Part shown: positions 36,150-45,082 of the stretch, in pieces
Numbering within the stretch: the first letter of the stretch is position 1
How the letters are laid out: every line of letters begins with the position of its first letter
Assembly: GCA_026399835.1 (NCBI GenBank)
Contig: JAPLQE010000011.1
Coordinates: 1 to 64,000 of the forward strand
Direction: 5' to 3'
Length of the DNA: 64,000 bases
Source: Burkholderiales bacterium
GTDB taxonomy: Bacteria > Pseudomonadota > Gammaproteobacteria > Burkholderiales > Burkholderiaceae_E
Notes under the pieces: generated by a model
Told to the model about the DNA's origin: nothing
Seen by the model: only the letters and a program-made list of their open reading frames with translations
The model's database searches: none
Translations under genes and position numbers: made by a program

Positions 36150-36842
36150 TCAGGACGTCGTGTCGGTGGTGGCCAGTTGCGCGCGGTAATGCTTCGCGCC
36201 GTCGGCGAGCAATTCGCTGGCCCGGCACAGCAGCAGCCGTGCGCCGGCCGACTGCAGCGCGAGCGCATCGCCGCCGGTGGTGAGCGTGCCGCCGATGCGC
36301 CCGGCCGCATGGATCGCGTGCAGCGCGCCGGCGACCGCCGCGCGGACTTCCGGGCGCGAGGCCTGTCCGGGCATCCCCATCCGGTGCGCGAGATCGTTCG
36401 GGCCGATGAACCACACGTCCACCCCTTCGACCGCGAGCAGCTCGGGCAGGCGGGCGATCGCCTCGGGCGACTCGATCATCGCGATCACCAGCTTCTCGGC
36501 GTGGTCCTTCCAGCGCGCGTACCGCACCGCCTCGACGATGGCGCGGGCGGCCTGCGGCGTCTCGACTCCGGCCACCATCACCCCGTCCGCGCCGAGATCG
36601 AGGTATCGGCTGATCAGCCCCGGGTCGGGCGTCCACGGACGCACGAGGGTGGCGATGCCTGCCGCGCGTCCCGCCCGGCACATCTCCTCGATCCGTTCGA
36701 CGGTCGCACCGCCCTTCTCGCAGTCGATCATCGCGAGATCGAAGCCGAGCGCGCCGAGGTGTTCGATCAGCGACGGGTGGGGCCAGCTCACCATCACCAT
36801 CGACGCGGTCCGGCCGTCCGCCAGCAGTTGCTTGACCTTCAT
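36150..36842 (-). CDS. HpcH/HpaI-family aldolase/lyase
   Basis: The 230-residue protein is a class II pyruvate-type aldolase fold. Metal ligands are the Glu in AMIESPEAI and the Asp in FIGPNDLAHRMG, and the Arg of LVRPW binds pyruvate. The HpaI catalytic His position (usually D-x-E-H-G) reads DCEKGG, so Lys replaces His. ATG 36842 (MKVKQLLADGR) has the ribosome site GAGGTGG, 7 bp after the upstream TauD stop. It would cleave or condense a 2-oxo acid in the pathway. Confidence 0.86.
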   Translation of the reverse strand: MKVKQLLADGRTASMVMVSWPHPSLIEHLGALGFDLAMIDCEKGGATVERIEEMCRAGRAAGIATLVRPWTPDPGLISRYLDLGADGVMVAGVETPQAARAIVEAVRYARWKDHAEKLVIAMIESPEAIARLPELLAVEGVDVWFIGPNDLAHRMGMPGQASRPEVRAAVAGALHAIHAAGRIGGTLTTGGDALALQSAGARLLLCRASELLADGAKHYRAQLATTDTTS

Positions 36843-36849
36843 CGCCACC

Positions 36850-37722
36850 TCAATGGGGCCGGCTGCCGCCGACCGTGGCACGGTGCATCAGCCGGCGTTG
36901 CGGCAACGCGTAGTCGCCGATCGCGAGGTGCTGACTCCCGCAGTTGTCCCACATCAGCAGGTCGCCTTCCTGCCAGCGGTGGGTGTGGACGAACGCGTCG
37001 CGCACGATCCAGGCGGACAGTTCGTCGATGAGGGCGTCGCTCTCCGACGGCGGCCACCCGACGATCCGCAGCGTTGCCGCGCGGCTCACGTACAGGCATT
37101 TCTCGCCGGTCGAGGGATGCGTGCGCACCAACGGGTGCTCGACCTCGCGCTTCTGGGCGTCGGTGAGCGGCGCGCGTCGGGTGGCAAGGTTCGAGCGTTG
37201 CAGCGTCGCGTAGACGGCGGCGAGCGAATTGACGGCGAGCAGTCCGTCGATGCGTCGGCGCGTCGACTCCGGCAAGGACGCGTACGCATGCGCGGTGCTC
37301 GCGAAGCAGGTCGCGCCGAGCGGCGCGCCGTGCTCGTCGCGAGGCACCTCGAGCGCATACAGCATCGAGTACAGGTTCGGAAGCTCGAGGAACTGGCCGT
37401 CGCTGTGCCACACGCGCCCCGCATCGATCAGGCCGATCGGCTCGCCGCGGTCATCGAGGACGTTGGAGACCCGGACCAGATCGGCGTGTCCCGGCACGAG
37501 GTACTGCGGCAGCACGTGCGGCTCGAGCCGGCCGAAGCGACCGCAGAACGTCGCCTGCATCGCCGGTGTCAGCCGCTGGTCGCGCAGCACGACCACCTTG
37601 TGGCGGTGCAGCGCGTCGTGGACGATCCGTAGCGTGTCGGCGTCGATGCCGGCCGCGATGTCCACGCCCCGGATCTCGGCGCCCAGGGGCGCATCGGACG
37701 GCACGACGGTCGGGCGGGTCAT
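36850..37722 (-). CDS. TauD/TfdA-family Fe(II)/2-oxoglutarate dioxygenase
   Basis: This is the first gene of the operon, 290 residues. Iron ligands H106 and D108 sit in RVWHSDGQF, distal H265 in WDNCGSQHLAIGDY, and the 2-oxoglutarate Arg in PQRRLMHR. It is clearly homologous to but diverged from the second TauD at 34212. It is transcribed divergently from the LysR gene over a 77-bp gap that holds a perfect palindrome. Confidence 0.92.
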   Translation of the reverse strand: MTRPTVVPSDAPLGAEIRGVDIAAGIDADTLRIVHDALHRHKVVVLRDQRLTPAMQATFCGRFGRLEPHVLPQYLVPGHADLVRVSNVLDDRGEPIGLIDAGRVWHSDGQFLELPNLYSMLYALEVPRDEHGAPLGATCFASTAHAYASLPESTRRRIDGLLAVNSLAAVYATLQRSNLATRRAPLTDAQKREVEHPLVRTHPSTGEKCLYVSRAATLRIVGWPPSESDALIDELSAWIVRDAFVHTHRWQEGDLLMWDNCGSQHLAIGDYALPQRRLMHRATVGGSRPH

Positions 37723-37772
37723 CAGCGGTCTCCCCCGTGGCGCCGCGTTCCGGTCGCCTTCGGATCATCAGG

Positions 37773-37787
37773 TTATAGTCACTATAA
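37773..37787. promoter_or_regulatory. Palindromic operator between TauD operon and LysR gene
   Basis: TTATAGT-C-ACTATAA is a perfect inverted repeat with 7-bp arms. It contains the T-N11-A core expected for LysR-type regulators and lies 13 bp before the LysR ATG and 51 bp before the TauD start. It is AT-rich amid very GC-rich DNA and probably serves both autoregulation and control of the divergent operon. Confidence 0.75.
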
Positions 37788-37799
37788 GCAACCCATCGC

Positions 37800-38903
37800 A
37801 TGTCCGCAACGTCCCGAACGCCCCGCCCGACGCCGGTTGCCGAGCACGAACCCGCTCCGGCATCGACGCCCGCATCCGTGCCGGCCTCGGCTGCGTCTTC
37901 GCTCCCGGCCTCGCCGCCCGCGCGCGCGAACCTGCGCGGGCTCGAGGTCTTCGCGGCAGTCGCCGCGTGCGGCACGATGAGCGCGGCCGCCGAGCGGCTG
38001 CGGATCAGCCAGGCCGCGGTTTCGCAGGCGGTGACCCAGCTCGAGACGTCGCTGGGCGTGCTGCTGTTCGACCGGTCGGTCCGCCCGCCGGCGCTGACCC
38101 TGGTCGGGCGCTCGGTGCTCCGGTGCGCGAACGAGGCGCTCGCCAAGCTGCGCGAACTCGACGACACGGTCCGCCATGCCGCTTCGGGCCGCATGCCGCT
38201 GCTGCGCATCGGCATGCTCGACAGCTTCACCTCGACGGCCGGCGCCGCAGTGCTCGACCGGCTGCGCGACGTCGCGGACGAGTGGACCGTCGCCTCCGGC
38301 TTCCAGGCGACGACCTTCCAGGCCCTCTCGGAACGGCGGGTCGACGCGATCATCACCTCCGACGAGCGGCCGATCCCGGAGGGCATCGAGGCGGTGACGC
38401 TCGCCACCGAGCGCTTCCTGCTCGCGGTGCCCGCGAGCCGACGCGAGGACTTCGCCGACATGGCCGAGGTGGTCGCCGCGCTCGACTACATCCGCTACGG
38501 GCGCGATGCCCACATGGAGGCGGTCATCGACGGGTTCCTGCGGGCCTGTGGTGTCGAGCCCGTGCCGCGCTACCGGTTCGACACCACCGACGCGGTCTTG
38601 AGGATGGTCGCCGCCGGCTTCGGTTGGACGATCGTCACGCCGCTGATCTTCCTGAAGTCGATGGTGCCGGCGAGGACGGTGCGGCTCGCGCCGCTGCCCG
38701 GGCCCGCGCTCGAGCGGCGCCTGCGCGTGGCGATGCGACGCGGCGAGAGCCCGTGGATCCTGCAGCGGATCGCCGACGCGTCACGGCAGGCGTTGCGCGA
38801 GGTGGTCGAGCCCGCTATCCGGCCGCTGGTGCGAGGAGCGCCGACGTCGTTCGTCGTGGGGGCGGCGGGGTCGAGCAGTGCCAGGCCGAAGCGTTCGAGC
38901 TGA
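37800..38903 (+). CDS. LysR-family transcriptional regulator
   Basis: The 367-residue protein has the winged helix at about residues 46-105 (LRGLEVFAAVAACGTMSAAAERLRISQAAVSQAVTQLETSLGVLLFDR) and a C-terminal effector-binding domain. A 45-residue Ala/Pro/Ser-rich N-terminal extension before the helix is unusual and may be untranslated if a later non-ATG start is used. It is divergent from the TauD-aldolase-Bug-TauD operon and is its likely regulator. Confidence 0.9.
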   Translation: MSATSRTPRPTPVAEHEPAPASTPASVPASAASSLPASPPARANLRGLEVFAAVAACGTMSAAAERLRISQAAVSQAVTQLETSLGVLLFDRSVRPPALTLVGRSVLRCANEALAKLRELDDTVRHAASGRMPLLRIGMLDSFTSTAGAAVLDRLRDVADEWTVASGFQATTFQALSERRVDAIITSDERPIPEGIEAVTLATERFLLAVPASRREDFADMAEVVAALDYIRYGRDAHMEAVIDGFLRACGVEPVPRYRFDTTDAVLRMVAAGFGWTIVTPLIFLKSMVPARTVRLAPLPGPALERRLRVAMRRGESPWILQRIADASRQALREVVEPAIRPLVRGAPTSFVVGAAGSSSARPKRSS

Positions 38904-39024
38904 ATGCCGGAGGACGGACTCGTCGACGAGATGCGGTCCGAGGGCCTGACCCGCGTCGAGGCCGAGCGGGCGAGGCAGCCCCCGAGCCCTCGTGCCGACC
39001 CGGGCGCTGGCGCTGCCCTCGCGC

Positions 39025-39318
39025 TCAGGATCCAGGGCCCGGCGGCACCCCGCGCAGCCTGAAGACGGGAAGCTGGAACCCCGTCTCGAGCGCCAGGAAG
39101 GCGACCTGGACCGGGTCGTCGATCTTCAGCCCGGACAATGCCTCGCCGACGATGTTGGTGAGCATCAGCGGCCCCTCGTCGAGCTCGACGTACGCCACCA
39201 CGGTGCGTGACGGGTCGCGCTGCAAGCTCGTGCAGGCGTGGATGCGCCCGGTTCCCAGGGCGGTCCGCCAGCGAACCTGCTCACCGTGGCAGAAGGGGCA
39301 GAAGCTGCGCGGATAGCT
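39025..39318 (-). pseudogene. DUF35 OB-fold (acyl-CoA-associated) protein relic
   Basis: The frame encodes about 97 residues of a zinc-ribbon/OB-fold DUF35 protein: SYPRSFCPFCHGEQVRWRTALGTGRIHACTSLQRDPSRTVVAYVELDEGPLMLTNIVG. The first CxxC of the zinc ribbon and everything before it are missing, with the thiolase relic joined out of frame at about 39320. DUF35 genes normally follow thiolase-like genes, so the pair has collapsed by one deletion. Confidence 0.7.
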
Positions 39319-39978
39319 GCATCGGGACCATCACCGTGAAGTTGTCGTAGATGGAGGCGTAGCGGATGTCGGCGGGCGCCACGCCGGCCTGCTCGAAGGC
39401 GGTGGCCCCGGATGCCGAGGCGCCCGAGGTCGTCAGGTCGAAGCGGCCGCCGGACGAGCCGTACAAGGTGTGCCCCGCGCCGATCAGGCGAACGCCGGGC
39501 CGCCGGAGGGAGCGCGCGATCTCGGGGCGGGTGACCACGATCGCGCCACCGCCATCGCTGATCACGCAACAGTCCAGCCGACGCAGCGGCGGCGCCACCA
39601 TCGGCGACGCGAGCACGTCCTCGACGGTGACCGGCTCCCGGAACATCGCGTTCGGGTTGTGCTGCGCGTGCCGCGACATGCTCACCCGCACCCAGGCCAG
39701 CTGCTCGGGGGTGGTCCCGTGCAGGTGCATGTGCCGGGCGGTCATCATCGCGTACTGGGTCGTGATGGTCTGCCGGTACGGGACCTCCCAGGGGGAGTCA
39801 GGCCGCTCGGGCTCTCCGGGGCGCGGCGCCGTGCCGGTACGCATGCCCTCGCTGCGGGGACGTCCCGCCAGCGTGATGAGCGCGACGTTGCAACGCCCGC
39901 TGGCGAGCGCATCGGCGGCATGCGCCAGGTGCGCCAGTGGCGAGCAGCCTCCGGTGTCGGTCGAATCGATGAGCGCCT
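39281..39978 (-). pseudogene. Thiolase-like acyl-CoA protein relic, both ends lost
   Basis: The frame encodes [40 protein letters not shown]-like TTQYAMMTARHMHLHGTTPEQLAWV, LDCCVISDGGGAIVVTRPE and IRYASIYDNFTVMV, the middle of a thiolase of the SCPx/lipid-transfer type. The N-terminal part (catalytic Cys region) and the C-terminal third are absent. It runs directly into DUF35 coding sequence in another frame, and its 5' side abuts the chemoreceptor stop at 39982. Confidence 0.72.
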
Positions 39979-39981
39979 GAT

Positions 39982-41670
39982 TCAGGCAGGGGCGGTCGTC
40001 GTCCCCGCGACGCGGAACACCGACACTGCCTGGACCAGTTGCTGCGACTGTCGGGAGAGCTCCTCGGTGGACGCCGCGCTCTGCTCGACCAGCGCCGTGT
40101 TCTGCTGGACCGCCTGGTCCATCTGGCTGACCGCCTCGCCGACCTGATCGACCCCGGCGCTCTGCTCCGAGCTCGCGACGCTGATCTCCCGGACGATGTC
40201 GCTCACCCGGCGGATCGATCCCACCACCTCGCCCATCGTCGTGCCGGCCTCGCCGACCAGGGCGCTGCCGCGCTCGACGCGGTCGACGCTGTCGCCGATC
40301 AGCTTCTTGATCTCCTTGGCGGCGTCCGCCGAGCGCGCGGCCAGGCTGCGGACCTCGGAGGCCACCACCGCGAACCCGCGGCCCTGTTCGCCGGCCCGTG
40401 CGGCCTCCACTGCGGCGTTCAGAGCGAGGATATTGGTCTGGAACGCGATCCCGTCGATGACGGTGATGATCTCCGAAATCCGCCGCGAGCTCTCGTCGAT
40501 GCCCTCCATGACCTGCACCACGCGCTGCACCACGTCACCGGCACGACTGGCGACGCCGCTCGCCTCGGTGGCGAGCCGGTCTGCCTCCTTCGAGTTCTCG
40601 GCGTTGCGGCGCACGTTGACGCCGAGCTGCTCCATCGACGACGCGGTCTGCTGCAGCGCGGCCGCCTGCTCCTCCGTGCGATGGGACAGGTCGCCGTTGC
40701 CTTCGGCGATCTCGCGGCTCGACAGCGCCACCGAGTCGGCACCGGAGCGGACGGCGTTCACCGCGTCGGACAAGCGGTCGGACATGTCGGCAAGCGCCGC
40801 CATCACGCTGCCTGTCGAAGACTGCCCGTGCAGCCGGGCCTGGGCGAGGTCACCCCGCGCGACGGCGCCGACCACCTCGAGGACCTCCGTGGGCTCGGCG
40901 CCGAGGCGGGCGATCGTCCAGCGCCCCGCGTAGACGAGCGCCGCGATTGCGGCCAGAGCGAGCGCGAGCCCCGTCGCGGCCATCGCCACGTACCAGCGGG
41001 TGCGCGATGCCTCGGCGATCACGACCGCCGAGGTGGTCCGCTCGTCGAGCATCATGAAGAACTCGTCGAGCGGCTTCATGATCTTCGCCTTGAAGCGGTG
41101 GTACTGCAGGTCGTGCATCATCTCCGCGGCCTTCGCGCGGTCGGGCGCGCCCTTGACGGTGAAGCCGCCCTTGTCGTCGGCGTAGAGGCCCTTCACCATG
41201 TTCATCGCGATCGTCTCGGTGCGCACCAGGTCGTCCGAGTTGCCGGCGGCCTCCTTGAGCTTCTGGAATTCGGCGTCGGTGAACCCGGCCTGCTTCATGC
41301 GCTCGAGCAGCGCCACCTGGGTCGGCGTGCCCTGCCGGGCCGGCCCGTCGCCCACCGCGCGGAAATCCCAGTAGATCTTCTCGTAGTGCGGCGGTCGGGG
41401 AGCCTTGCCGTTGCGGATGTCCAGGATCTCGAAGTACTGGCGTTCCCACTTCTCGTCGCCGGAGACCACGAAGGTGCGCGCGAGGCGGGTCAGGTCGTCC
41501 GAGCTCTGGCGCAGTTCGTCGGCGAGCAGCGCGGACACGTAGCGCGTCTCGTTCGCGGCGACGACCCCCTGGTTGGCGAGACCGACCTGCCAGATCGCCA
41601 CGAGCATGAGCGTCGCAGCGATCGCGACGAATGCGATCGACATTCCGAACAGTCCCTTCAGGGTCTTCAT
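39982..41670 (-). CDS. Methyl-accepting chemotaxis protein
   Basis: The 562-residue chemoreceptor has TM1 at about residues 8-28, a 4-helix-bundle-like periplasmic sensor, TM2 near 215-235, a HAMP-like segment, and a signalling domain with the conserved hairpin tip [34 protein letters not shown] (about 405-440). ATG 41670 follows a GGGAGG ribosome site. Ligand unknown. It probably feeds a CheA/CheW array encoded elsewhere. Confidence 0.93.
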   Translation of the reverse strand: MKTLKGLFGMSIAFVAIAATLMLVAIWQVGLANQGVVAANETRYVSALLADELRQSSDDLTRLARTFVVSGDEKWERQYFEILDIRNGKAPRPPHYEKIYWDFRAVGDGPARQGTPTQVALLERMKQAGFTDAEFQKLKEAAGNSDDLVRTETIAMNMVKGLYADDKGGFTVKGAPDRAKAAEMMHDLQYHRFKAKIMKPLDEFFMMLDERTTSAVVIAEASRTRWYVAMAATGLALALAAIAALVYAGRWTIARLGAEPTEVLEVVGAVARGDLAQARLHGQSSTGSVMAALADMSDRLSDAVNAVRSGADSVALSSREIAEGNGDLSHRTEEQAAALQQTASSMEQLGVNVRRNAENSKEADRLATEASGVASRAGDVVQRVVQVMEGIDESSRRISEIITVIDGIAFQTNILALNAAVEAARAGEQGRGFAVVASEVRSLAARSADAAKEIKKLIGDSVDRVERGSALVGEAGTTMGEVVGSIRRVSDIVREISVASSEQSAGVDQVGEAVSQMDQAVQQNTALVEQSAASTEELSRQSQQLVQAVSVFRVAGTTTAPA

Positions 41671-42027
41671 CTTCGTTTTCCTCCCACGGACGGGTGAGAT
41701 GTGACGGGAATGGGGCGAACGGCGACTCCGGCCGCCTGCCTTCGCCCGCACCATCGCCCGCGGCACGCGAGGGGCGTAAGACTGCGCGGGGTATGCGGAT
41801 AGCCGGCGCCGATGGGCGGAGCTTCTGCTGATCCGGCTGCCTCCACGGGCGGATCGGCCGTCGTCCTGATCCGCGCCGAGACCGCGCCGCTGGTGATGAA
41901 GCTGCCCCGGGTGCGCGAGGCGGGGCACGAGGGCGCCGCCCGAGTTGCGGGTGCCCTGGAGGGCACATGCCCTGTGGACTGCAGCGCCACCGCGCAGCCG
42001 GGGGTGGCGCTGCGCGCGCCGCCCGCG
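41671..42027. other. Intergenic region without recognised gene
   Basis: This stretch is about 357 bp between the chemoreceptor start and the small lipoprotein stop. Open frames exist on both strands but give low-complexity Arg/Pro/Ala-rich translations and I recognise none. Besides the chemoreceptor ribosome site I see no clear promoter, repeat or hairpin. Confidence 0.5.
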
Positions 42028-42381
42028 TCAGTCGCGCAGCTTGTAGGTCCAGCCGGCCGCGCGCACGCAGCTGTCGCTCGCCTCGCTGCGCCGGTTCTCG
42101 TTGGTGTCGTAGGTGATGTAGGTCGGCGGCACCTCTCGCGGCGGGTAGTTGACGCAGTTCGTCGTGTTGCCGGTGGTGGTGCAGCTCGAGCGGCCCGGCT
42201 CGATGTAGCCGGGCTTGTCGATCCGCTGGGCGAGCGCGACCGGGAAGCGGGCGATCGCCGACGCGTTGCACTGGTTCCGGTCGACGTCGTAGGCCGCGGC
42301 GGGCTTGGTCGGATGGGTCCAGGTGCCGCAGCCGGTCAGGGCGGTGGCGACCAGGACGGCGGCGAAGGGCGGGCGTGACAT
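42028..42381 (-). CDS. Small hypothetical lipoprotein
   Basis: The 117-residue product of ATG 42381 has a lipoprotein signal with lipobox LTGC (Cys18). The mature part has four further cysteines (NQCNAS, SSCTTT, TNCVNY, DSCVRA), which suggests two disulfides. Its family is not known to me. It is envelope-located and of unknown role. Confidence 0.75.
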   Translation of the reverse strand: MSRPPFAAVLVATALTGCGTWTHPTKPAAAYDVDRNQCNASAIARFPVALAQRIDKPGYIEPGRSSCTTTGNTTNCVNYPPREVPPTYITYDTNENRRSEASDSCVRAAGWTYKLRD

Positions 42382-42793
42382 CGCGCCGACTCGGACGGAA
42401 GGCGGGGAGCCGATCCTGCGGGGCGACCGTACTGTGCAGAGCCTCGCGGCGACGTTCGGACGGTGTTCGCCGACCTCCGGAGCCGCCGGCATCCCAGCCT
42501 GCCTCCGTGAGGGGGCCGTGCCCGGGATCGTAGCGCGAGCCCGAGGGTGGCCACAGTCGGCCCGCGCCGCGTCGGACCCTCGATGCCGATCGCCACCACG
42601 CCGGCACGCGGGGGTGTCCTGCGGGTCGCGACACCGGACTCTGACCGTCCGTCCTCGTTGAGCGAGATCAATGCAGCCTTCCGCCGCGCGCGTAGGGTGC
42701 ACTCATGAGGTCGGGCGTCGCCTGTCTCGCAGGTGCACGATCGGCCGATCGGCCGCGGCGCCGGGCAGCCGCATCCAACGCACGGAGTCGAAG
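42382..42793. other. Intergenic region without recognised gene
   Basis: This stretch is about 412 bp between two divergent small envelope-protein genes. Long antisense frames cross it but look like shadows of GC-rich sequence. I see no convincing promoter hexamers, RNA gene or repeat. Confidence 0.5.
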
Positions 42794-43300
42794 ATGGAAC
42801 ATCGAGGCAAGCTCCGCCCCGCCGCGGTCCGCGGCATGCTGCGTGTCGCCATGCTCGCTGCCGCGGCGACACTGTCGACCGCCTGGTCGGCGGAGGTCGC
42901 CTACGACATCACGGTGTGCACGCATGGCCGCACCGCCATGCTGGAATCGAACCCGGAGATCACGGCCTTCGGCGTCGAGAGCTGGGGCATCGTGACGAAC
43001 GCCAGCGTTCCTCAGTGGGAGAAGGCGACGACGCACTGCGTCGGCTACACGCGGGTGGTCAACGGCAAGGGCTCGGGCAAGGGCGTGTGCAAGTGGGTGT
43101 TCGCGAATGGCGACACCGGCGTCGGCGAGTGGGAGATTCCGGCGGTCGGCGAGCCGGCGTGGACGTGGCTGATGGGAAGCGCAGGCATGAAGGGCGTCCA
43201 GGGCGGAGGCACCTTCCGCACCGTCTTCAGCGGCAAGCCCGTCGAGCCGGGCACCAGCCAGGCCTGCCGGCGGGACTGGGGCAAGTACACGCTGCCCTGA
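42794..43300 (+). CDS. Small secreted hypothetical protein
   Basis: ATG 42794 gives 168 residues with a signal peptide (MLRVAMLAAAATLSTAWSA) and a beta-rich mature part (YDITVCTHGRTAMLES, GKGVCKWVFANGDTGVGEWEIP, GTFRTVFSGKPVEPGTSQACRRDWGKYTLP). Three conserved-looking Cys are present. I do not recognise a family. It is likely periplasmic or secreted. Confidence 0.72.
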   Translation: MEHRGKLRPAAVRGMLRVAMLAAAATLSTAWSAEVAYDITVCTHGRTAMLESNPEITAFGVESWGIVTNASVPQWEKATTHCVGYTRVVNGKGSGKGVCKWVFANGDTGVGEWEIPAVGEPAWTWLMGSAGMKGVQGGGTFRTVFSGKPVEPGTSQACRRDWGKYTLP

Positions 43301-43318
43301 GCCCCTGCCGGCGATCGA

Positions 43319-43446
43319 TCAGCCCGCGGCGATCGGATCGCGCAGCACGCCCATGCGGTCGATCTCGATCTCCACCACGTCGCCCGCCTTCATCCACAGC
43401 GGCGGCGTGCGTCGCGCGCTGCACCTCGGTGGCGTTGAGCCGCGCT
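43319..43446 (-). pseudogene. FAH-family hydrolase relic (C-terminus)
   Basis: The minus strand reads RLNATEVQRA joined directly to ARRTPPLWMKAGDVVEIEID and then RMGVLRDPIAAG-stop. In the intact FAH gene at 28297 the matching segments (RLNGAEMQRA and ARRTPPVWMKAGDVVEIEID) are about 35 residues apart. Both sides of the intact gene carry a GCGCGC run at this point, as does the junction. Upstream coding sequence is gone. Confidence 0.75.
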
Positions 43447-43576
43447 GTCCCGCCAACGCGCGTGAAGAGATCAACCCGTGCGTGGCGAGGATCCGGCCCG
43501 GAGCCCAGCACGACAACCGCCATTCGAAAGGCCCGGGCACGGCCCCTGGTCAGCCTGAAGCGACTTCCGGCCGCCG

Positions 43577-43750
43577 TCATGCGGCGATCGGTCTGCCCTC
43601 CCCGACCAGCGTCACACGGTGCATGATGCGGCGGACCGTCGCGTTGTCGAACGGCTCCACCGAATGCATCGTGCATCGGTTGTCCCACAAGACGACGTCG
43701 TCCTTCGTCCATTCGTGACGGTAGACGTACTTCGGCTGGATCGCATGCAT
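43577..43750 (-). pseudogene. TauD/TfdA dioxygenase relic (C-terminus)
   Basis: 57 residues remain: YVYRHEWTKDDVVLWDNRCTMHSVEPFDNATVRRIMHRVTLVGE..., the C-terminal part of a TauD-family enzyme with the distal iron His (CTMH) and the 2-oxoglutarate Arg. The N-terminal two thirds, including the HxD motif, are absent. It lies 7 bp after the nitroreductase stop. Together with the FAH relic it may be what is left of another catabolic cluster. Confidence 0.75.
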
Positions 43751-43757
43751 GCCCGTC

Positions 43758-44435
43758 TCACTCCTCGAACCCCAGGAACCTCACCGCCTCCTCCACGCCC
43801 TTCCTGCGCGACACCACCGCATTCGCCGGAAACGCCTCGTCCGGCCACCCGATCGCCACGCAGGTCTGGATCACCTCGTCCTCGGGAATCCGCGCCTCCG
43901 CCCGCACCACCGGCGACTGCATGATCCCCTGGCTGTTGATCACGCAGCCCAGTCCGCGCGACCACGCCGCGTTCACCAGGCAATTGACCACGGCCCCGCA
44001 GTCGAACGGCGGGATGTCGCTGCCGTGCAGCGCGCGGTCGTAGGTGACGATGATCGAGGCGGGCGCGTCGAACTGACGGAAGCCGCGCAGCACCCAGTCC
44101 TGGCGCGCCTGCTTGTCGTCGCGGGCGATGCCCATCGCGCCGAAGAGCTGCTTGGCGATGTCCACCTGCCGCTGGCGATGGTCGCCCGCGTACTCCGGCC
44201 CGAGGCGGAACTCGCGCGAGTGCGGGATGCCGGCGAGGGTGCGCTCGACGTTGCCGGCCCGGATCCGGTCGAGCACCGCGCCCGCCACGACGTGGAAGTG
44301 CCAGGGCTGGGTGTTCATCGAGCTCGGCGCACGCATCGCGAGCTCGAGGATTGCCTCGATCAGGGCCCGGGGCACCGGCTTGTCGAGGAAGCCGCGGATG
44401 CTGCGGCGGCTGCGGATGACGTCGTCGAATTCCAT
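43758..44435 (-). CDS. Nitroreductase-family protein
   Basis: The 225-residue FMN-dependent nitroreductase-like enzyme has the N-terminal FMN-binding RSRRSIRGFLDKPVP, the AMRAPSSMNTQPWHFHVV motif and the C-terminal GWPDEAFPANAVVSRRKGVEE. ATG 44435 is chosen; longer in-frame starts read through the divergent DUF1428 promoter. It reduces nitro compounds, quinones or enones with NAD(P)H. Exact substrate unknown. Confidence 0.9.
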   Translation of the reverse strand: MEFDDVIRSRRSIRGFLDKPVPRALIEAILELAMRAPSSMNTQPWHFHVVAGAVLDRIRAGNVERTLAGIPHSREFRLGPEYAGDHRQRQVDIAKQLFGAMGIARDDKQARQDWVLRGFRQFDAPASIIVTYDRALHGSDIPPFDCGAVVNCLVNAAWSRGLGCVINSQGIMQSPVVRAEARIPEDEVIQTCVAIGWPDEAFPANAVVSRRKGVEEAVRFLGFEE

Positions 44436-44636
44436 CTTCAGGTCTCGGTCGTGGCGAAGCGGGCGGGACCTCATCATCCTCCGTCGAAGCGCGGCCGACG
44501 GCACGGAAACGTGCCGGATTCGAACGTCCGCCCGTGGGCGCGTCGACGGCACCGCATGCATCATCGGGGTCTTCGGCACGGTGCGAGCAGCACCCGGGCG
44601 GATGCCTCGACCGGCCGACACCCCAGGAGCCAGGCC

Positions 44637-45005
44637 ATGTCCTACATCGACGGGTTCGTGATCGCGGTGCCCACCGCCAACAGGCAGCGGTTCATCGACC
44701 ACGCGAGTCACTTCGACCCGATGTTCCTCGAGCTCGGCGCGACCCGCGTGGTGGAGTGCTGGGGCGACGACGTCCCCGACGGCACGCTCACCGACTTCCG
44801 CCGCGCCGTGCAGGCGACGGCCGAGGAAACGGTGGCCTTCGCCTGGGTCGAATGGCCGGACAAGGCCACGCGCGATGCCGGGATGAAGAAGATGATGGAG
44901 GACCCGCGCATGGATCCGTCCACGCCCGGCAATCCGCCGATGCCCTTCGACGGCAAGCGGATGATCTTCGGCGGCTTCGAACGGGTGGTCGAAGTCAAGG
45001 CGTGA
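44637..45005 (+). CDS. DUF1428 family protein
   Basis: The 122-residue cytoplasmic protein of the DUF1428 (YbaA-like) family, an alpha/beta-barrel dimer fold, carries MSYIDGFVIAVPTANRQRFIDHA, ATRVVECWGDDVPDGTLTDFRRAVQATAEETVAFAWVEWPDKATRDAGMKKMMEDPRM and MPFDGKRMIFGGFERVV. It is complete and divergent from the nitroreductase gene. Function unknown in the family. Confidence 0.9.
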   Translation: MSYIDGFVIAVPTANRQRFIDHASHFDPMFLELGATRVVECWGDDVPDGTLTDFRRAVQATAEETVAFAWVEWPDKATRDAGMKKMMEDPRMDPSTPGNPPMPFDGKRMIFGGFERVVEVKA

Positions 45006-45082
45006 GGGGCGAGGGCGCGGCTCGACCGGCATCGGGCTGCGCGCGCAGGCCGATGCCGCGAAGCGGCGCGGCGTTCACGCTG

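Noticed and set aside
41812-42020. Plus-strand ORF in the chemoreceptor/lipoprotein gap
   Set aside because: No ribosome site, no family similarity and compositional bias like other shadows.
44505-44540. GGATTCGAAC-like sequence resembling a tRNA T-loop
   Set aside because: The flanking 5-bp stem does not pair and no acceptor or anticodon arms can be built around it.
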